Source of the DNA: Marinobacter sediminum
GTDB taxonomy: Bacteria > Pseudomonadota > Gammaproteobacteria > Pseudomonadales > Oleiphilaceae
Direction: 5' to 3'
DNA: 64,000 bases
Assembly (NCBI RefSeq): GCF_023657445.1
Contig: NZ_JAGTWY010000001.1
Coordinates: forward strand, 2,356,001-2,420,000
The position numbers and the translations under genes are program-made. This document shows, one piece after another, positions 24,840-33,964 of the stretch. Below the pieces are notes generated by a model, which saw nothing but the letters and a program-made list of their open reading frames with translations, was not told where the DNA came from and did no database searches. Each line of letters begins with the position of its first letter. Within the stretch, counting starts at the first letter, position 1.

Positions 24840-27073
24840 TCTTCCGTAACCCGCTGAAACTGCTTTTCTATGTTTGCCTGTTAATCGTGATCCTGTTGGT
24901 GGGGTACAAGGCCTACCTCAATCTGTTCATGAAGGATTTCAAGGGCCTGCACACGGCCGAAGTTGAGCGGATTCACCAGAAAGTCAGCCCGGACAACCCG
25001 TTTTCATTTGCCGTGGTGGGCAACATCAATAACTCGATCGGTATTTTCGAGGAGCGCATGATTCCGGAGCTGCACGCGTCCGGAATCGACTTCCTGGTAT
25101 CGGCAGGCAATGCCGTCAGTGGGGGCGGTGAAGACAAGTACCGGGCGCTTTATGGCAGCCTGAGTCACCTCACCATACCCTGGCTTCTGACGTTCGGCGC
25201 CCATGAGTATGAGGACTTTGGCAGTTTTCGCTTCTACGATCACTTCGGCCCCCATTTCTTCAGTATCCGGGCGGGTAGCAGCCGTCTGATCTTCCTGGAC
25301 AGTACGGGTAAAACGCCCTGGAAATGGCAGATTCGCTGGCTCAACGACCTGCTGGCCCAGGACACCTCAAAGGCCCGCATTCTGTTTATCGGGCACCCGC
25401 CCCTGAAGCCGAAACAGGACCCGCCATTTGACCAGAAGGACGATTACCTGGAGCCTTCGGAATTCCGACAGGCCCTGCTGCGGGCGATCGACAAGCACAA
25501 CGTGGATCTGGTGTTCTCGGCCAACCTGTCGATCTATTCCGAGGAAAAGCAGGGCAACGCGGAGTTCATCACCACGGGCGGCGCCGGTGGTCTTGTGCTT
25601 AACACCGACAGCAGTTTCTATCACTTTGTCCGGGTGGAAGTCGGGGCGGATGGCACGATCACCCACTCCCTGGAGCGCATGGAAGTTGGCCAGCACACGA
25701 TCCTTAAACAGCTGGAAAGCCTCTGGCTCTTCATCTACTCGCTGCTGTATTCGGGCTACCTGAACTTTATCCTGATCTTGGCGGTGTTCGTCGCCATCAC
25801 CATCAAGCTCTATACCACCATTTTTGTCGGTAAGGACTACTATCCGGATTATGATCTGGACCCTGCACCCTGGCTGGAAAAACCGCTCAGGGTGGTGATG
25901 TTTACCAACAACTATCTGCCGTTTATCGGCGGTGTCCCCATATCCATTGAGCGGCTGCGGCATGGGCTGGAGGCACTGGGAGACAAGATTCTTATCGTTG
26001 CCCCTCGCTATAAGGATCAGCCAGAGAACGAGGAACAGGTACTGCGAGTGCCCTCACTCCTGTCCATGGGCGAGAAACGGGAATTCAGGCTGGCGAATAT
26101 TTTCCTGGCCCGTATACGCAAGGGCGTGAAAGCCTTTCGTCCCGATATTATCCATCTGCACCACCCGTTCTGGCTGGGCTCGCTGGGGCTGTTCATGGCC
26201 AGGGCACTCAAAGTACCGGCGATTTACACCTACCACACCCGGCTTGAGCACTACGCCCATTTCGTGCCACTGCCCGGCATGTTGTTCCGGAACCTGATTT
26301 CCCACGCACTGATCAAGCATTTCGCCAACAAGTGCGACGGGGTTATCGTGCCGACTTACTCCACGGAAGAATACCTGCGCATGATCGGCGTGAAGACACC
26401 AACGTTCGTGCAGCCTACCGGTATCGAATACCAGCGCTTTCAGGAAGTCAGCGAGGATGAGATCAAACAGCTGAGGGATAAGCTGAAGCTGGACACTGAG
26501 AAAGTCTTTGTCAGTGTGTCCCGCCTCTCCAACGAGAAGAACATCGATTTCATGATTGAGGCGATTGATGCCCTGCGCCATAAAACCGATGTGCCCTTCC
26601 GTTTTCTGATGATTGGCGACGGCCATCAACGGGACAGGCTGCAACACAAGATCGATGACCGGGGGCTGCAAAAACACTTCACGCTCGTGGGCGCCGTGCC
26701 ACCGGAAGAGATGGCAATCTGGTACCGCCTGGGCGACGCCTTCCTGTTCGCGTCGAAGTCCGAGACCCAGGGCATGGTTATTCTTGAGGCCATGGCGGCT
26801 GGCATGCCCGTGGTAGCCGTGCGCTCCAGCGGCATTGATGATGTGGTCCGGCACGGGTTTAATGGTTTCAAGACACCCGAGAAGCAGGATCAGTGGGTTG
26901 AACAGGTCAGATACCTGCTGGAGGACGATGATCTGCGCCAGCAAATGGCCGGGCAGGCATTGGAATTCGCGCAGGACTTTTCTGTGGAACAATTCGCCCA
27001 TGACGTCCGCACCATCTACGCCAATACGCTGGCCCTGGTGGACAAAAAACGGCACAAGCGTCGTCACAAATGA
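24836..27073 (+). CDS. Fusion: degenerate calcineurin-like phosphoesterase plus GT4 glycosyltransferase
   Basis: This 745-residue protein has an N-terminal helix (8-30), a calcineurin-like metallophosphoesterase fold (about 55-285), a membrane segment (about 298-330) and a family 4 glycosyltransferase (about 350-735). In the phosphoesterase part the metal ligands are lost. The first motif (D-x-H) reads GNINNS at 62-67, GDxxD reads SAGNAV at 89-94, GNHE reads GAHE at 121-124, and GHxH reads SANLS at 228-232; only GHPP (186-189) remains. The GT4 part looks intact: NNYLPFIGGVPIS, YHTRLEHYAHFVP, SRLSNEKN, and SKSETQGMVILEAMAAGMPV. YHTRLEHY resembles diacylglycerol glucosyltransferases. The first domain would be periplasmic and non-catalytic, perhaps ligand-binding. 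The product is unknown. Confidence 0.85.
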   Translation: MIFRNPLKLLFYVCLLIVILLVGYKAYLNLFMKDFKGLHTAEVERIHQKVSPDNPFSFAVVGNINNSIGIFEERMIPELHASGIDFLVSAGNAVSGGGEDKYRALYGSLSHLTIPWLLTFGAHEYEDFGSFRFYDHFGPHFFSIRAGSSRLIFLDSTGKTPWKWQIRWLNDLLAQDTSKARILFIGHPPLKPKQDPPFDQKDDYLEPSEFRQALLRAIDKHNVDLVFSANLSIYSEEKQGNAEFITTGGAGGLVLNTDSSFYHFVRVEVGADGTITHSLERMEVGQHTILKQLESLWLFIYSLLYSGYLNFILILAVFVAITIKLYTTIFVGKDYYPDYDLDPAPWLEKPLRVVMFTNNYLPFIGGVPISIERLRHGLEALGDKILIVAPRYKDQPENEEQVLRVPSLLSMGEKREFRLANIFLARIRKGVKAFRPDIIHLHHPFWLGSLGLFMARALKVPAIYTYHTRLEHYAHFVPLPGMLFRNLISHALIKHFANKCDGVIVPTYSTEEYLRMIGVKTPTFVQPTGIEYQRFQEVSEDEIKQLRDKLKLDTEKVFVSVSRLSNEKNIDFMIEAIDALRHKTDVPFRFLMIGDGHQRDRLQHKIDDRGLQKHFTLVGAVPPEEMAIWYRLGDAFLFASKSETQGMVILEAMAAGMPVVAVRSSGIDDVVRHGFNGFKTPEKQDQWVEQVRYLLEDDDLRQQMAGQALEFAQDFSVEQFAHDVRTIYANTLALVDKKRHKRRHK

Positions 27074-27151
27074 GGTTCACCTCCCGGGGCTGATCGGTTT
27101 AGACTGGAATCACGTATTACAAAGGCCTATTTATATTCCGGAGACTTTTAC

Positions 27152-28099
27152 GTGAGCCATATCCCCGTTGGCATCAGCACCTGTCTGTTGGGCAAGGAAG
27201 TCCGCCATGACGGCGGCCATAAGCACTCCCGTTATTGCACACAGGTCCTTTCGAAACATTTCGAATTCCGCTCCATCTGTCCGGAACTGGAGGCGGGCCT
27301 TGGTGTCCCGCGCCCGGCCATCCACCTTCGGGAATATCCCGAGGGCATGCGGCTGATTGAAACCAGGGCGACCACCGATCACACCGACGCCATGCAAGAC
27401 TTCATTGACCAGGTCATTCCCAGCCTGGCCAACCTGCGCGGCTATATCCTGATGGCCAAGTCACCCAGTTGTGGCATGGAGAGAATCAAGGTTCATAACG
27501 AGAACGGCCAGGTGACCCGGCGGGATGGTCGCGGCATGTTTGCTGAAGCGCTTATCAAGGCCTATCCGCTGATGCCGGTAGAAGAAGAAGGTCGGCTGAA
27601 CGACAATATGCTCCGGGAAAACTTCATCGAACGGGTCTTCGCCTACGATGACTGGATACAGAATGTCGCTGGGGAGAACCTCTCTGCCAGAGCGCTGATC
27701 GAGTTCCACACCCGCCACAAATTCCAGTTGCTGGCTCACTCGGAAAAGGTCTATCGCCAGCTCGGCCCGATACTGGGCGATCTGAAATCCGAGCCACTGG
27801 AAGACATCGCTGAGCGCTACATCCATCTGTTCATGGACGCCATGAGCCGAAAGGTCAGCCGGGGCTCCCACATGAACGTCATGCAGCACCTGATGGGCTA
27901 CCTGCGTGACTCCATGGGAGATGAGGACAGGAAGGTGCTGATAGAACAGATGGAGGCCTATCGCCGGGGAGAGGTGCCTCTGGTGGTGCCGATGACCCTG
28001 CTGCGCATGGCCCAGCGCCGGGAGCCGGTGGATTACCTCAACGCCCAGAAGTACCTGACGCCCTATCCAGACGAGCTGGGACTGCGTAACAGCGTCTGA
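27152..28099 (+). CDS. DUF523-DUF1722 fusion protein (TudS-like desulfidase domain)
   Basis: This 315-residue protein starts at GTG (27152) with GGAG about 9 bases ahead. Residues 1-150 are DUF523, homologous to the 2-thiouracil desulfidase TudS: C11 (STCLLG), C43 (ICPE) and C107 (SPSCG) match the three cysteines that hold its [4Fe-4S] cluster, and VRHDGGHK follows the first. Residues about 185-305 are DUF1722 (YbgA), with LIEFHTRHKFQLLAHS. Proteins of this architecture are common in Gammaproteobacteria, often near photolyase genes, which are absent here. Thio-base desulfuration is inferred for the first half only. Confidence 0.85.
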   Translation: MSHIPVGISTCLLGKEVRHDGGHKHSRYCTQVLSKHFEFRSICPELEAGLGVPRPAIHLREYPEGMRLIETRATTDHTDAMQDFIDQVIPSLANLRGYILMAKSPSCGMERIKVHNENGQVTRRDGRGMFAEALIKAYPLMPVEEEGRLNDNMLRENFIERVFAYDDWIQNVAGENLSARALIEFHTRHKFQLLAHSEKVYRQLGPILGDLKSEPLEDIAERYIHLFMDAMSRKVSRGSHMNVMQHLMGYLRDSMGDEDRKVLIEQMEAYRRGEVPLVVPMTLLRMAQRREPVDYLNAQKYLTPYPDELGLRNSV

Positions 28100-28846
28100 T
28101 CAGAATCCGTAGAGCAGTGACAGGGAGGTTTCCGTGTCGGTGTTCTCGAAGCCTGCAGGTGCATCTGACGCATGCTTGACCCGGAACGCGGCTTTCATGG
28201 ACAGATTACCGACAACGCTGGCCTGCAGCGCAGTTTCAGATTCGGAAATGCTGTTGTTATCGTCCAGCCCGATCTCGGTACTCAGCTTCTGGCGGAACAG
28301 CGCGTTGTCCGACAGAGCATATTCGAACTGGCCGGCGAACCGGGCAATCGCCTCTTTCTCGGCATCGTCGCCCTCGGCGTTGACAGTGTCCAGTCTGTTA
28401 TAGCGATAACCCAAACCGGCTGACAAATCCAGAAATGACCGTTCGCCCGACTGCCACAGCCGGTTACCGTAACCGGTGGTCACCGAAGACTCGAAGTCGT
28501 AGCCGGAGAAACGGTCATCTTCGTAGGCTCCGCGCAGGAACCAGTACTGGCGTTCATCAAACTTGTAGTCGGTTTCCACGGCCGCCCGGTATTGCTCGGC
28601 CGTGGTCTCGCTGTCGGTTTTCGAGTACTTGGAGCGGAGATCGCCGGTGTTTCGCCAGCGTTCAACTTCATGGGTCAGACCCAGCCGACCGTTGGCAATG
28701 GTTTCCTCGGTATTGCCAGAGGTAACCAGTACCCCCAGCTCCGCCTCGCCTTTCCAGTTATCGCTATCCTGCCCTTGCGCAAAGGGTGCGACAACCATGG
28801 CTGCAATGGCGACGCCTCGTCTTAAACCTGCCTGTCTCGACCCCAT
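28100..28846 (-). CDS. DUF481 outer-membrane beta-barrel protein
   Basis: This 248-residue exported protein has a signal peptide (residues 1-25, ending FAQGQ) and alternating-polarity strands ending in an aromatic LSLLYGF, as in outer-membrane barrels. The opening WKGEAELGVLVTSGNTEE is the DUF481/YdiY pattern. Its stop codon follows directly on the stop of the convergent gene at 27152-28099. The function of DUF481 is unknown; expression by salt or acid stress is reported for some members, which I cannot test here. Confidence 0.85.
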   Translation of the reverse strand: MGSRQAGLRRGVAIAAMVVAPFAQGQDSDNWKGEAELGVLVTSGNTEETIANGRLGLTHEVERWRNTGDLRSKYSKTDSETTAEQYRAAVETDYKFDERQYWFLRGAYEDDRFSGYDFESSVTTGYGNRLWQSGERSFLDLSAGLGYRYNRLDTVNAEGDDAEKEAIARFAGQFEYALSDNALFRQKLSTEIGLDDNNSISESETALQASVVGNLSMKAAFRVKHASDAPAGFENTDTETSLSLLYGF

Positions 28847-28867
28847 GAAAGCTCCTTTTATCTATAA

Positions 28868-29887
28868 TCAGGCTCCTGCAGTTTTACGGGCTTTCTCACC
28901 AGCCAGACTCTTTTCTGCCTGGCGTTCCCGCTCTGCCTTCTTTCGGGCCTTGCGTTCAGCGATGAACCGAGCCGCTTCGCCACCGACATGCGCTTCTCCG
29001 CGCTGCTCGGCCAGTCGCATCTGACGCTCACGTTCTGCGAAGCGGGCTTTCTGCTCTTCCGTCAGTGAATCAATGCACTGATGGCAGCTCACGCCCTGCT
29101 CGTACTCCGGACGCTGTTTGTCTTCGTCGGTGATCGGGCGGCGGCAGGCGTGGCACTGGTCGAACTCGCCCCGCTCCAGGTTGTGGTTCACCGTTACCCG
29201 GTCATCAAAGACAAAGCACTCTCCGTGCCAGAGGCTTTGCTCTTCGGGAACATCTTCCAGATATTTCAGGATGCCGCCCTTGAGGTGATACACCTCTTCG
29301 AAACCCTGCTCCTTCAAGTACGCAGTCGACTTCTCGCAGCGAATGCCGCCGGTACAGAACATGGCCACCTTCTTGTGCTTTGACGGATCCAGGTTCTGCT
29401 TCACGTATTCCGGGAACTCGCGGAAGGTATCGGTGGAGGGGTTCACCGCATTTTTGAAGGTGCCGATCTCCACTTCGTACTGGTTACGGGTATCCACCAG
29501 CACCACATCCGGGTCTGAGATCAGGTCATTCCACTCTTTGGGATCGACATAAGTACCCACAATACGTTTGGGATCGATCCCGTCCACACCCATGGTGACA
29601 ATCTCTTTCTTGAGCTTCACTTTGGTGCGTTTGAAAGGCTGGATGTCCACAAAAGACTCTTTGTAGTCGATGCCATCAAAACGTTCGTCACTGGAAATCC
29701 AGGCCTTGACGGCATCAATGCCTTCACGGCTGCCGGCGATGGTGCCATTGATGCCTTCACGTGCCAGCAGCAGGGTGCCGTGTACGTCCTTTTCCAGCAT
29801 AAGGTCCAGCAGAGGCTGGCGAAGGGATTTGTAATCATTCAGGACTGCGAACTTGTAGAGCGCGCAGACAACAACGTTGTTGCTCAT
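28868..29887 (-). CDS. trhO: tRNA uridine(34) hydroxylase TrhO (rhodanese family)
   Basis: This 339-residue enzyme hydroxylates U34 of tRNAs on the route to 5-oxyacetyl- or 5-methoxyuridine, using O2. It has an N-terminal acylphosphatase-like domain with [17 protein letters not shown] and a rhodanese domain with the loop [10 protein letters not shown] (C178, C184). A four-cysteine region (CHACRRP, CHQCID) and a charged coiled tail end it. The frame extends 36 codons upstream, but ATG at 29885-29887 has AGGAGA at the right distance and gives the family start. Confidence 0.93.
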   Translation of the reverse strand: MSNNVVVCALYKFAVLNDYKSLRQPLLDLMLEKDVHGTLLLAREGINGTIAGSREGIDAVKAWISSDERFDGIDYKESFVDIQPFKRTKVKLKKEIVTMGVDGIDPKRIVGTYVDPKEWNDLISDPDVVLVDTRNQYEVEIGTFKNAVNPSTDTFREFPEYVKQNLDPSKHKKVAMFCTGGIRCEKSTAYLKEQGFEEVYHLKGGILKYLEDVPEEQSLWHGECFVFDDRVTVNHNLERGEFDQCHACRRPITDEDKQRPEYEQGVSCHQCIDSLTEEQKARFAERERQMRLAEQRGEAHVGGEAARFIAERKARKKAERERQAEKSLAGEKARKTAGA

Positions 29888-30028
29888 CAGTTTCTCCTGC
29901 GGGCCGGATCGTAAATCCGGAGCATGGGTTTGGTTATGGTCAAAGGCCGGGGCCAGAGAGGGCGCAAATTTTAACCAACTCTGGCTCACGATCAAGTGCG
30001 CATTGGCCGAAGTGGCTCACGCCGGGCC

Positions 30029-30760
30029 TTATTCGGCCTTGCTGGCCAGCTCACGCTCGACAACGGCTGACAGCTGCCCCCATCCGGGACGGGTCAACCG
30101 GATGTTGTCCACCAGCACCGTCGGTGTACTGGTCACTCTCAGCTGCATGGCAGTCCGGCGGCTCTGCTCGATATCCTCACGATGCAGTTCGGTGGTCATA
30201 CAGCGGCGAAAACGGCGCTCCTCAAGGCCAAGGTCGTTCGCGTAGCGGGTGAAGGTTGCGACCGGATCGCCTGAACCGCTCCACTCTGTCTGCGAGGCAA
30301 AGAGGCGATCATGCATGTCCCAATAGGCATCCTGGTCACCGGCGCATCGCGCGGCCAGCGCTGCCGGCACGGCATTCTCGTGTTGCTGGAGCGGCAGATC
30401 AAAGTACACAAACCGGACTTTGCCCGCTTCCACGTATTCCTGTTTCAGCTGCTTGCTCGCATCGGAAAAGCGGCCGCAGGCGGGGCACTGATAATCCGCG
30501 AATTCCCGGACCACCACGGGTGCGTCTTCCGGACCGACCGAGACACCATACTGGTCCAGTTGCGCCGGAAATGGATCGGCACCGGGCGAGGCAACCGGGA
30601 GTTCATCGGATGTGGGTTCCGGCTCTGCTGTCAGGAAGGACAGGCCAATGACGACGAGGGCGAGCACCAGCACACTGACACCGATAATCATCGGCTTGTT
30701 GCTTTTGCGTTCCCGGGGTGGCGGTGCACCGGTTTCCTTGCGACGTTTTGCTTCACCCAT
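30029..30760 (-). CDS. DsbA-family thioredoxin, membrane-anchored
   Basis: This 243-residue protein has a basic N-terminus (MGEAKRRK), one membrane helix (about 23-43) and a periplasmic DsbA/DsbG-like thioredoxin domain with catalytic CPAC at 92-95 and the cis-proline loop TSTPTVLVD. Members of this group (DSBA oxidoreductase, thioredoxin_4) act in disulfide formation or isomerisation. AAGGAG lies 8 bases before the chosen ATG; the upstream extension of 25 codons lacks a signal. The partner is unknown. Confidence 0.88.
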   Translation of the reverse strand: MGEAKRRKETGAPPPRERKSNKPMIIGVSVLVLALVVIGLSFLTAEPEPTSDELPVASPGADPFPAQLDQYGVSVGPEDAPVVVREFADYQCPACGRFSDASKQLKQEYVEAGKVRFVYFDLPLQQHENAVPAALAARCAGDQDAYWDMHDRLFASQTEWSGSGDPVATFTRYANDLGLEERRFRRCMTTELHREDIEQSRRTAMQLRVTSTPTVLVDNIRLTRPGWGQLSAVVERELASKAE

Positions 30761-30892
30761 CGTTGGGCTCCTTGTTGTTGGTAACTTGGATTTCCATAGA
30801 CTCGCTAGCAGGCAACCATTTCTCAGGGCAACCAAGGCAGGCTAAGATCCTTTATATCTTACAAAAGTTCCAACAAAAATTAAGGAATACTC

Positions 30893-31858
30893 ATGGCATT
30901 GCCCGCTTCTCTGCATGATTCCCTCTCACTGCCCCTGGTCGCCGCGCCAATGTTTCTTATTTCCGGCCCGGAGTTGGCCCTCGCCTGCTGCAAAGAGGGC
31001 ATCGTGGGTAGCTTTCCGGCACTGAACCAGCGCACCAGCGAAGGCTTCGAAGCATGGCTTGAGCAGATGGACGAGGAACTCGACCACTTTCGCCAGCAAA
31101 ACCCGGACACCACAGTGGCGCCCTATGCCGTCAACCTGATCGTGCACCGCACCAACCCCCGCTGGCAGGCGGATCTGGAGCTTTGCGTGAAGCACAGGGT
31201 GCCTATTATTATCACGTCGCTCGGGGCCGCGAGCCAGGTGGTAGATGCTGTGCACAGTTATGGCGGCCTGGTCTTCCACGATGTGACCAACCAGAAGCAT
31301 GCCCGTAAGGCAGCCGAAGCCGGGGTCGACGGTGTTATTGCCGTCGCCGCAGGTGCCGGGGGGCATGCAGGCACCATCAACCCGTTTGTGCTGGTACACG
31401 AAATACGGGAAGTGTTCGACGGTACCGTGCTGCTAGCCGGCGGCCTTTCCCATGGTGAAGATCTGCTTGCGGCCCAGGCACTGGGTGCAGACCTTTCCTA
31501 TATGGGCACACGTTTTATCAATACCCTTGAGTCCGAGGCGGAAGAGGCCTACCGCAATATGATTATCGAGGCTGTATCCGGAGACATCATCCACACGCCT
31601 GTTGTCTCCGGTGTGCCGGCCAGCTTTATGAGGCAGAGCCTGGAAGCCGCCGGTTTCCCGATGGACAAGCTGAACCAGGCTGGCGACATCAACTATGGGG
31701 AAAAACTGAAGCCGGTCGACGATGAGGCCAAAGCCTGGAAGACGGTCTGGTCTGCCGGCCAGGGGGTCAGCCAGATTCACGACGTGCCGAGCGTCCAGGC
31801 ACTGGTCGGTCGGCTTAAACGGGAGTATGACGAAGCCCGTTCCCGGGTGTTGGGATAA
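30893..31858 (+). CDS. Nitronate monooxygenase family protein
   Basis: This 321-residue FMN-dependent TIM-barrel protein matches the 2-nitropropane dioxygenase/nitronate monooxygenase family: PLVAAPMFLISGPELALA at the N-terminus, GVIAVAAGAGGHAGT for the flavin phosphate loop, LLAGGLSHGEDLLAAQALGA and YMGTRFINTLE. It probably oxidises propionate-3-nitronate or a similar alkyl nitronate in the cytoplasm. It is divergent from the DsbA-like gene. Family members vary in substrate, so the exact activity is open. Confidence 0.88.
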   Translation: MALPASLHDSLSLPLVAAPMFLISGPELALACCKEGIVGSFPALNQRTSEGFEAWLEQMDEELDHFRQQNPDTTVAPYAVNLIVHRTNPRWQADLELCVKHRVPIIITSLGAASQVVDAVHSYGGLVFHDVTNQKHARKAAEAGVDGVIAVAAGAGGHAGTINPFVLVHEIREVFDGTVLLAGGLSHGEDLLAAQALGADLSYMGTRFINTLESEAEEAYRNMIIEAVSGDIIHTPVVSGVPASFMRQSLEAAGFPMDKLNQAGDINYGEKLKPVDDEAKAWKTVWSAGQGVSQIHDVPSVQALVGRLKREYDEARSRVLG

Positions 31859-31863
31859 GCGTG

Positions 31864-31887
31864 GGGGAGCCCGCAACCGGGCTCCCC
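31864..31887. terminator. Bidirectional hairpin between convergent genes
   Basis: A perfect 10-bp stem (GGGGAGCCCG / CGGGCTCCCC) with loop CAAC lies between the stops of the nitronate monooxygenase and chemoreceptor genes. No T-run follows. Confidence 0.7.
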
Positions 31888-31895
31888 TGATCCGT

Positions 31896-33836
31896 TCACA
31901 CCCGGAACTGTGAGGCCTTGGCCTGAAGTGCTGCCAGCAACTCACCAATCTGGTGGCTGGCGTTGTCGGAGCGATGGATGGCTTCCACCGTGATTTCAGA
32001 GGAGCGGGCAATGTCCTCCACGCTGACACTGACTTTCCCGGCATGCCTGCCTTCTTCCTCTGCAACAGACGAAATCGTCAATGCTCGCTCCTGAAGCCCG
32101 CCAAGCAGGGTGTTGATCTGTTCAAAGTGATCATCGGCCCGACGGAATTCCGCAGATGACTCTGCTACCTGTCCCGAGACCTGATCAATCACCGAGACCG
32201 CCTGCCGACTACCCTGTTGCAGACGCTCAATAATGGCCTGAATCTCGGTGGTGGATTCCTGGGTGCGGCTGGCCAGAGTCCGGACCTCGTCAGCCACGAC
32301 GGCAAAGCCACGACCGGACTCTCCGGCCCGAGCCGCCTCAATCGCGGCATTCAGTGCCAGCAGGTTGGTCTGCTCTGCGATGGATCCGATAACGGAGAGT
32401 ACCGAGTTGATTTCCGTACTCTGGTTATTCAATTCATTGACTGCCGCAACAGCCTCCTCAACATTGCGTACCACTCGATCAAGCCGGTCACGGACATCCC
32501 GGGAAATTTCCGCTGTTGCCTCACTTTCTGCGCTGACGGTCTGAACCGAGCTGGCCACTTCCTGAATGCTGTCGGCAACTTCGGCGATACTGCGGGACAT
32601 CGTAGCCATGGTTTCCGACACATCGGCCACATCCTGTTGCTGATGATTGACGGCAGAGACTGCGTCACGACTGATCTCACCCTGTGCTTGCGCCTGCCCG
32701 GCAGCCGACTCGGCCGAGGCTTTGACATCGGACACCAGCTCCTGAATACGGGCGATGAACTGATTCATGCCCCGGGCCATTTCCGTAAGCTCATCCTTGC
32801 CCTTGAGTGACACCCTGCGGGTCAGATCGGCCTCACCATCGGCGATGTTCCAGATTGCCGAACTCAGACGCAGTACCCGGGGCAGCAACCCGCCACCCAA
32901 CACTGCGGCCACCAGAACAATCAGAATAATCACAGAGCCGATCGCCAGAATCGAGAGGTTGGCCGCAAGGCTGGAGGCCTCCTGGTTCAGCGCTTCAACG
33001 GTCTCTTGAATCCGCGCCTGGGTTCCGGCGTCCATGTCAGATAATTGCTGCTGGAGGCGTTGATTGACCTGCTCCGTTTCCGCCGCCAGCGTCTGTCTCG
33101 ATGCATCAATGCTACCCGCAATGGTGCCGCTGAAATCTTTCTCCAGTTGGGCCAGATCCTGGCTGATACCCTCGAGAGACAAGCCGAGCTTCAGCTGACC
33201 GATGGATGAGCCCTGAGGTTTGATGTCGGCGGTCACGATTACCACATTGGGGTCACGGCTTGCCGCGTCCAGGACCCGATTCGCCGCACCGCGACCCTCA
33301 CCCTGATCCATTAAGGTGCGTACCCGGTCATCCGTGCGATCGACATAGCGGGTCATGCGCTCGCCGTACTGGTCATAATAAATGGCGAACAGGACCGATT
33401 CCCGGGCATCGGCAAGCTCTACCAGATCGGTCAGCCGGGGCACGTCCCGGTCCCAGATCAGGGGCGCTGCAACCGACGCCAGCACATTCGCCAGCCCCTG
33501 TGCCTCCGCCATCACCGCGGAGCGGACATTGCTGGCCACACGCTCCTGCTGTTCGGTCTGCTGGCTCGTCAATTCCGCTGCCAGCTCATCAATGGTCTTC
33601 TCCCGCATGGTCTGCAGGCGACCCCGGACATCTTCGCGGGTCTCTCCAAAGGACGCGCTGACCTGCTGGCTACTGGCTTCAAGGGCCGAACCGGCGGTTG
33701 CAACCAGCCGTTCTACCTGACTGGAAATCAGCCACTGGCTGACCACCACCTGAACCAGTCCCGCTACTACGAGGATGAGGAAAACAGGTCTGAGGAGGCG
33801 GCTTGAGGTCAGCCGCCTGAGAAAACGAAATGACAT
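31896..33836 (-). CDS. Methyl-accepting chemotaxis protein
   Basis: This 646-residue chemoreceptor has TM1 (about 16-36), a periplasmic domain of roughly 255 residues, TM2 (about 295-317), a HAMP linker ([20 protein letters not shown]) and a long cytoplasmic coiled coil. The signalling tip contains [19 protein letters not shown] and [18 protein letters not shown], which dock CheA and CheW. The periplasmic part is rich in helical heptads and has no obvious Cache or 4HB signature that I can name; the ligand is unknown. No chemotaxis pathway genes are adjacent. Confidence 0.93.
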   Translation of the reverse strand: MSFRFLRRLTSSRLLRPVFLILVVAGLVQVVVSQWLISSQVERLVATAGSALEASSQQVSASFGETREDVRGRLQTMREKTIDELAAELTSQQTEQQERVASNVRSAVMAEAQGLANVLASVAAPLIWDRDVPRLTDLVELADARESVLFAIYYDQYGERMTRYVDRTDDRVRTLMDQGEGRGAANRVLDAASRDPNVVIVTADIKPQGSSIGQLKLGLSLEGISQDLAQLEKDFSGTIAGSIDASRQTLAAETEQVNQRLQQQLSDMDAGTQARIQETVEALNQEASSLAANLSILAIGSVIILIVLVAAVLGGGLLPRVLRLSSAIWNIADGEADLTRRVSLKGKDELTEMARGMNQFIARIQELVSDVKASAESAAGQAQAQGEISRDAVSAVNHQQQDVADVSETMATMSRSIAEVADSIQEVASSVQTVSAESEATAEISRDVRDRLDRVVRNVEEAVAAVNELNNQSTEINSVLSVIGSIAEQTNLLALNAAIEAARAGESGRGFAVVADEVRTLASRTQESTTEIQAIIERLQQGSRQAVSVIDQVSGQVAESSAEFRRADDHFEQINTLLGGLQERALTISSVAEEEGRHAGKVSVSVEDIARSSEITVEAIHRSDNASHQIGELLAALQAKASQFRV

Positions 33837-33918
33837 ACGGACTCCGCTAGCGTGTGTGCTTCATGCATCCTGCACAACCATTAGCAGCATCCCTGCGAAG
33901 CTTTGTCCGTATGTATAG

Positions 33919-33961
33919 CAAAACCCGGGCCCGAAAGGGGCGGTTTTATGTACGGGTTTTG
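33919..33961 (-). terminator. Inverted repeat after the DUF5666 gene
   Basis: CAAAACCCG (33919-33927) pairs with CGGGTTTTG (33953-33961), with a GC-rich inner stem around GGCCCGAAAGGGGC. It starts right after the stop of the leftward gene at 33965. Confidence 0.5.
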
Positions 33962-33964
33962 TAG

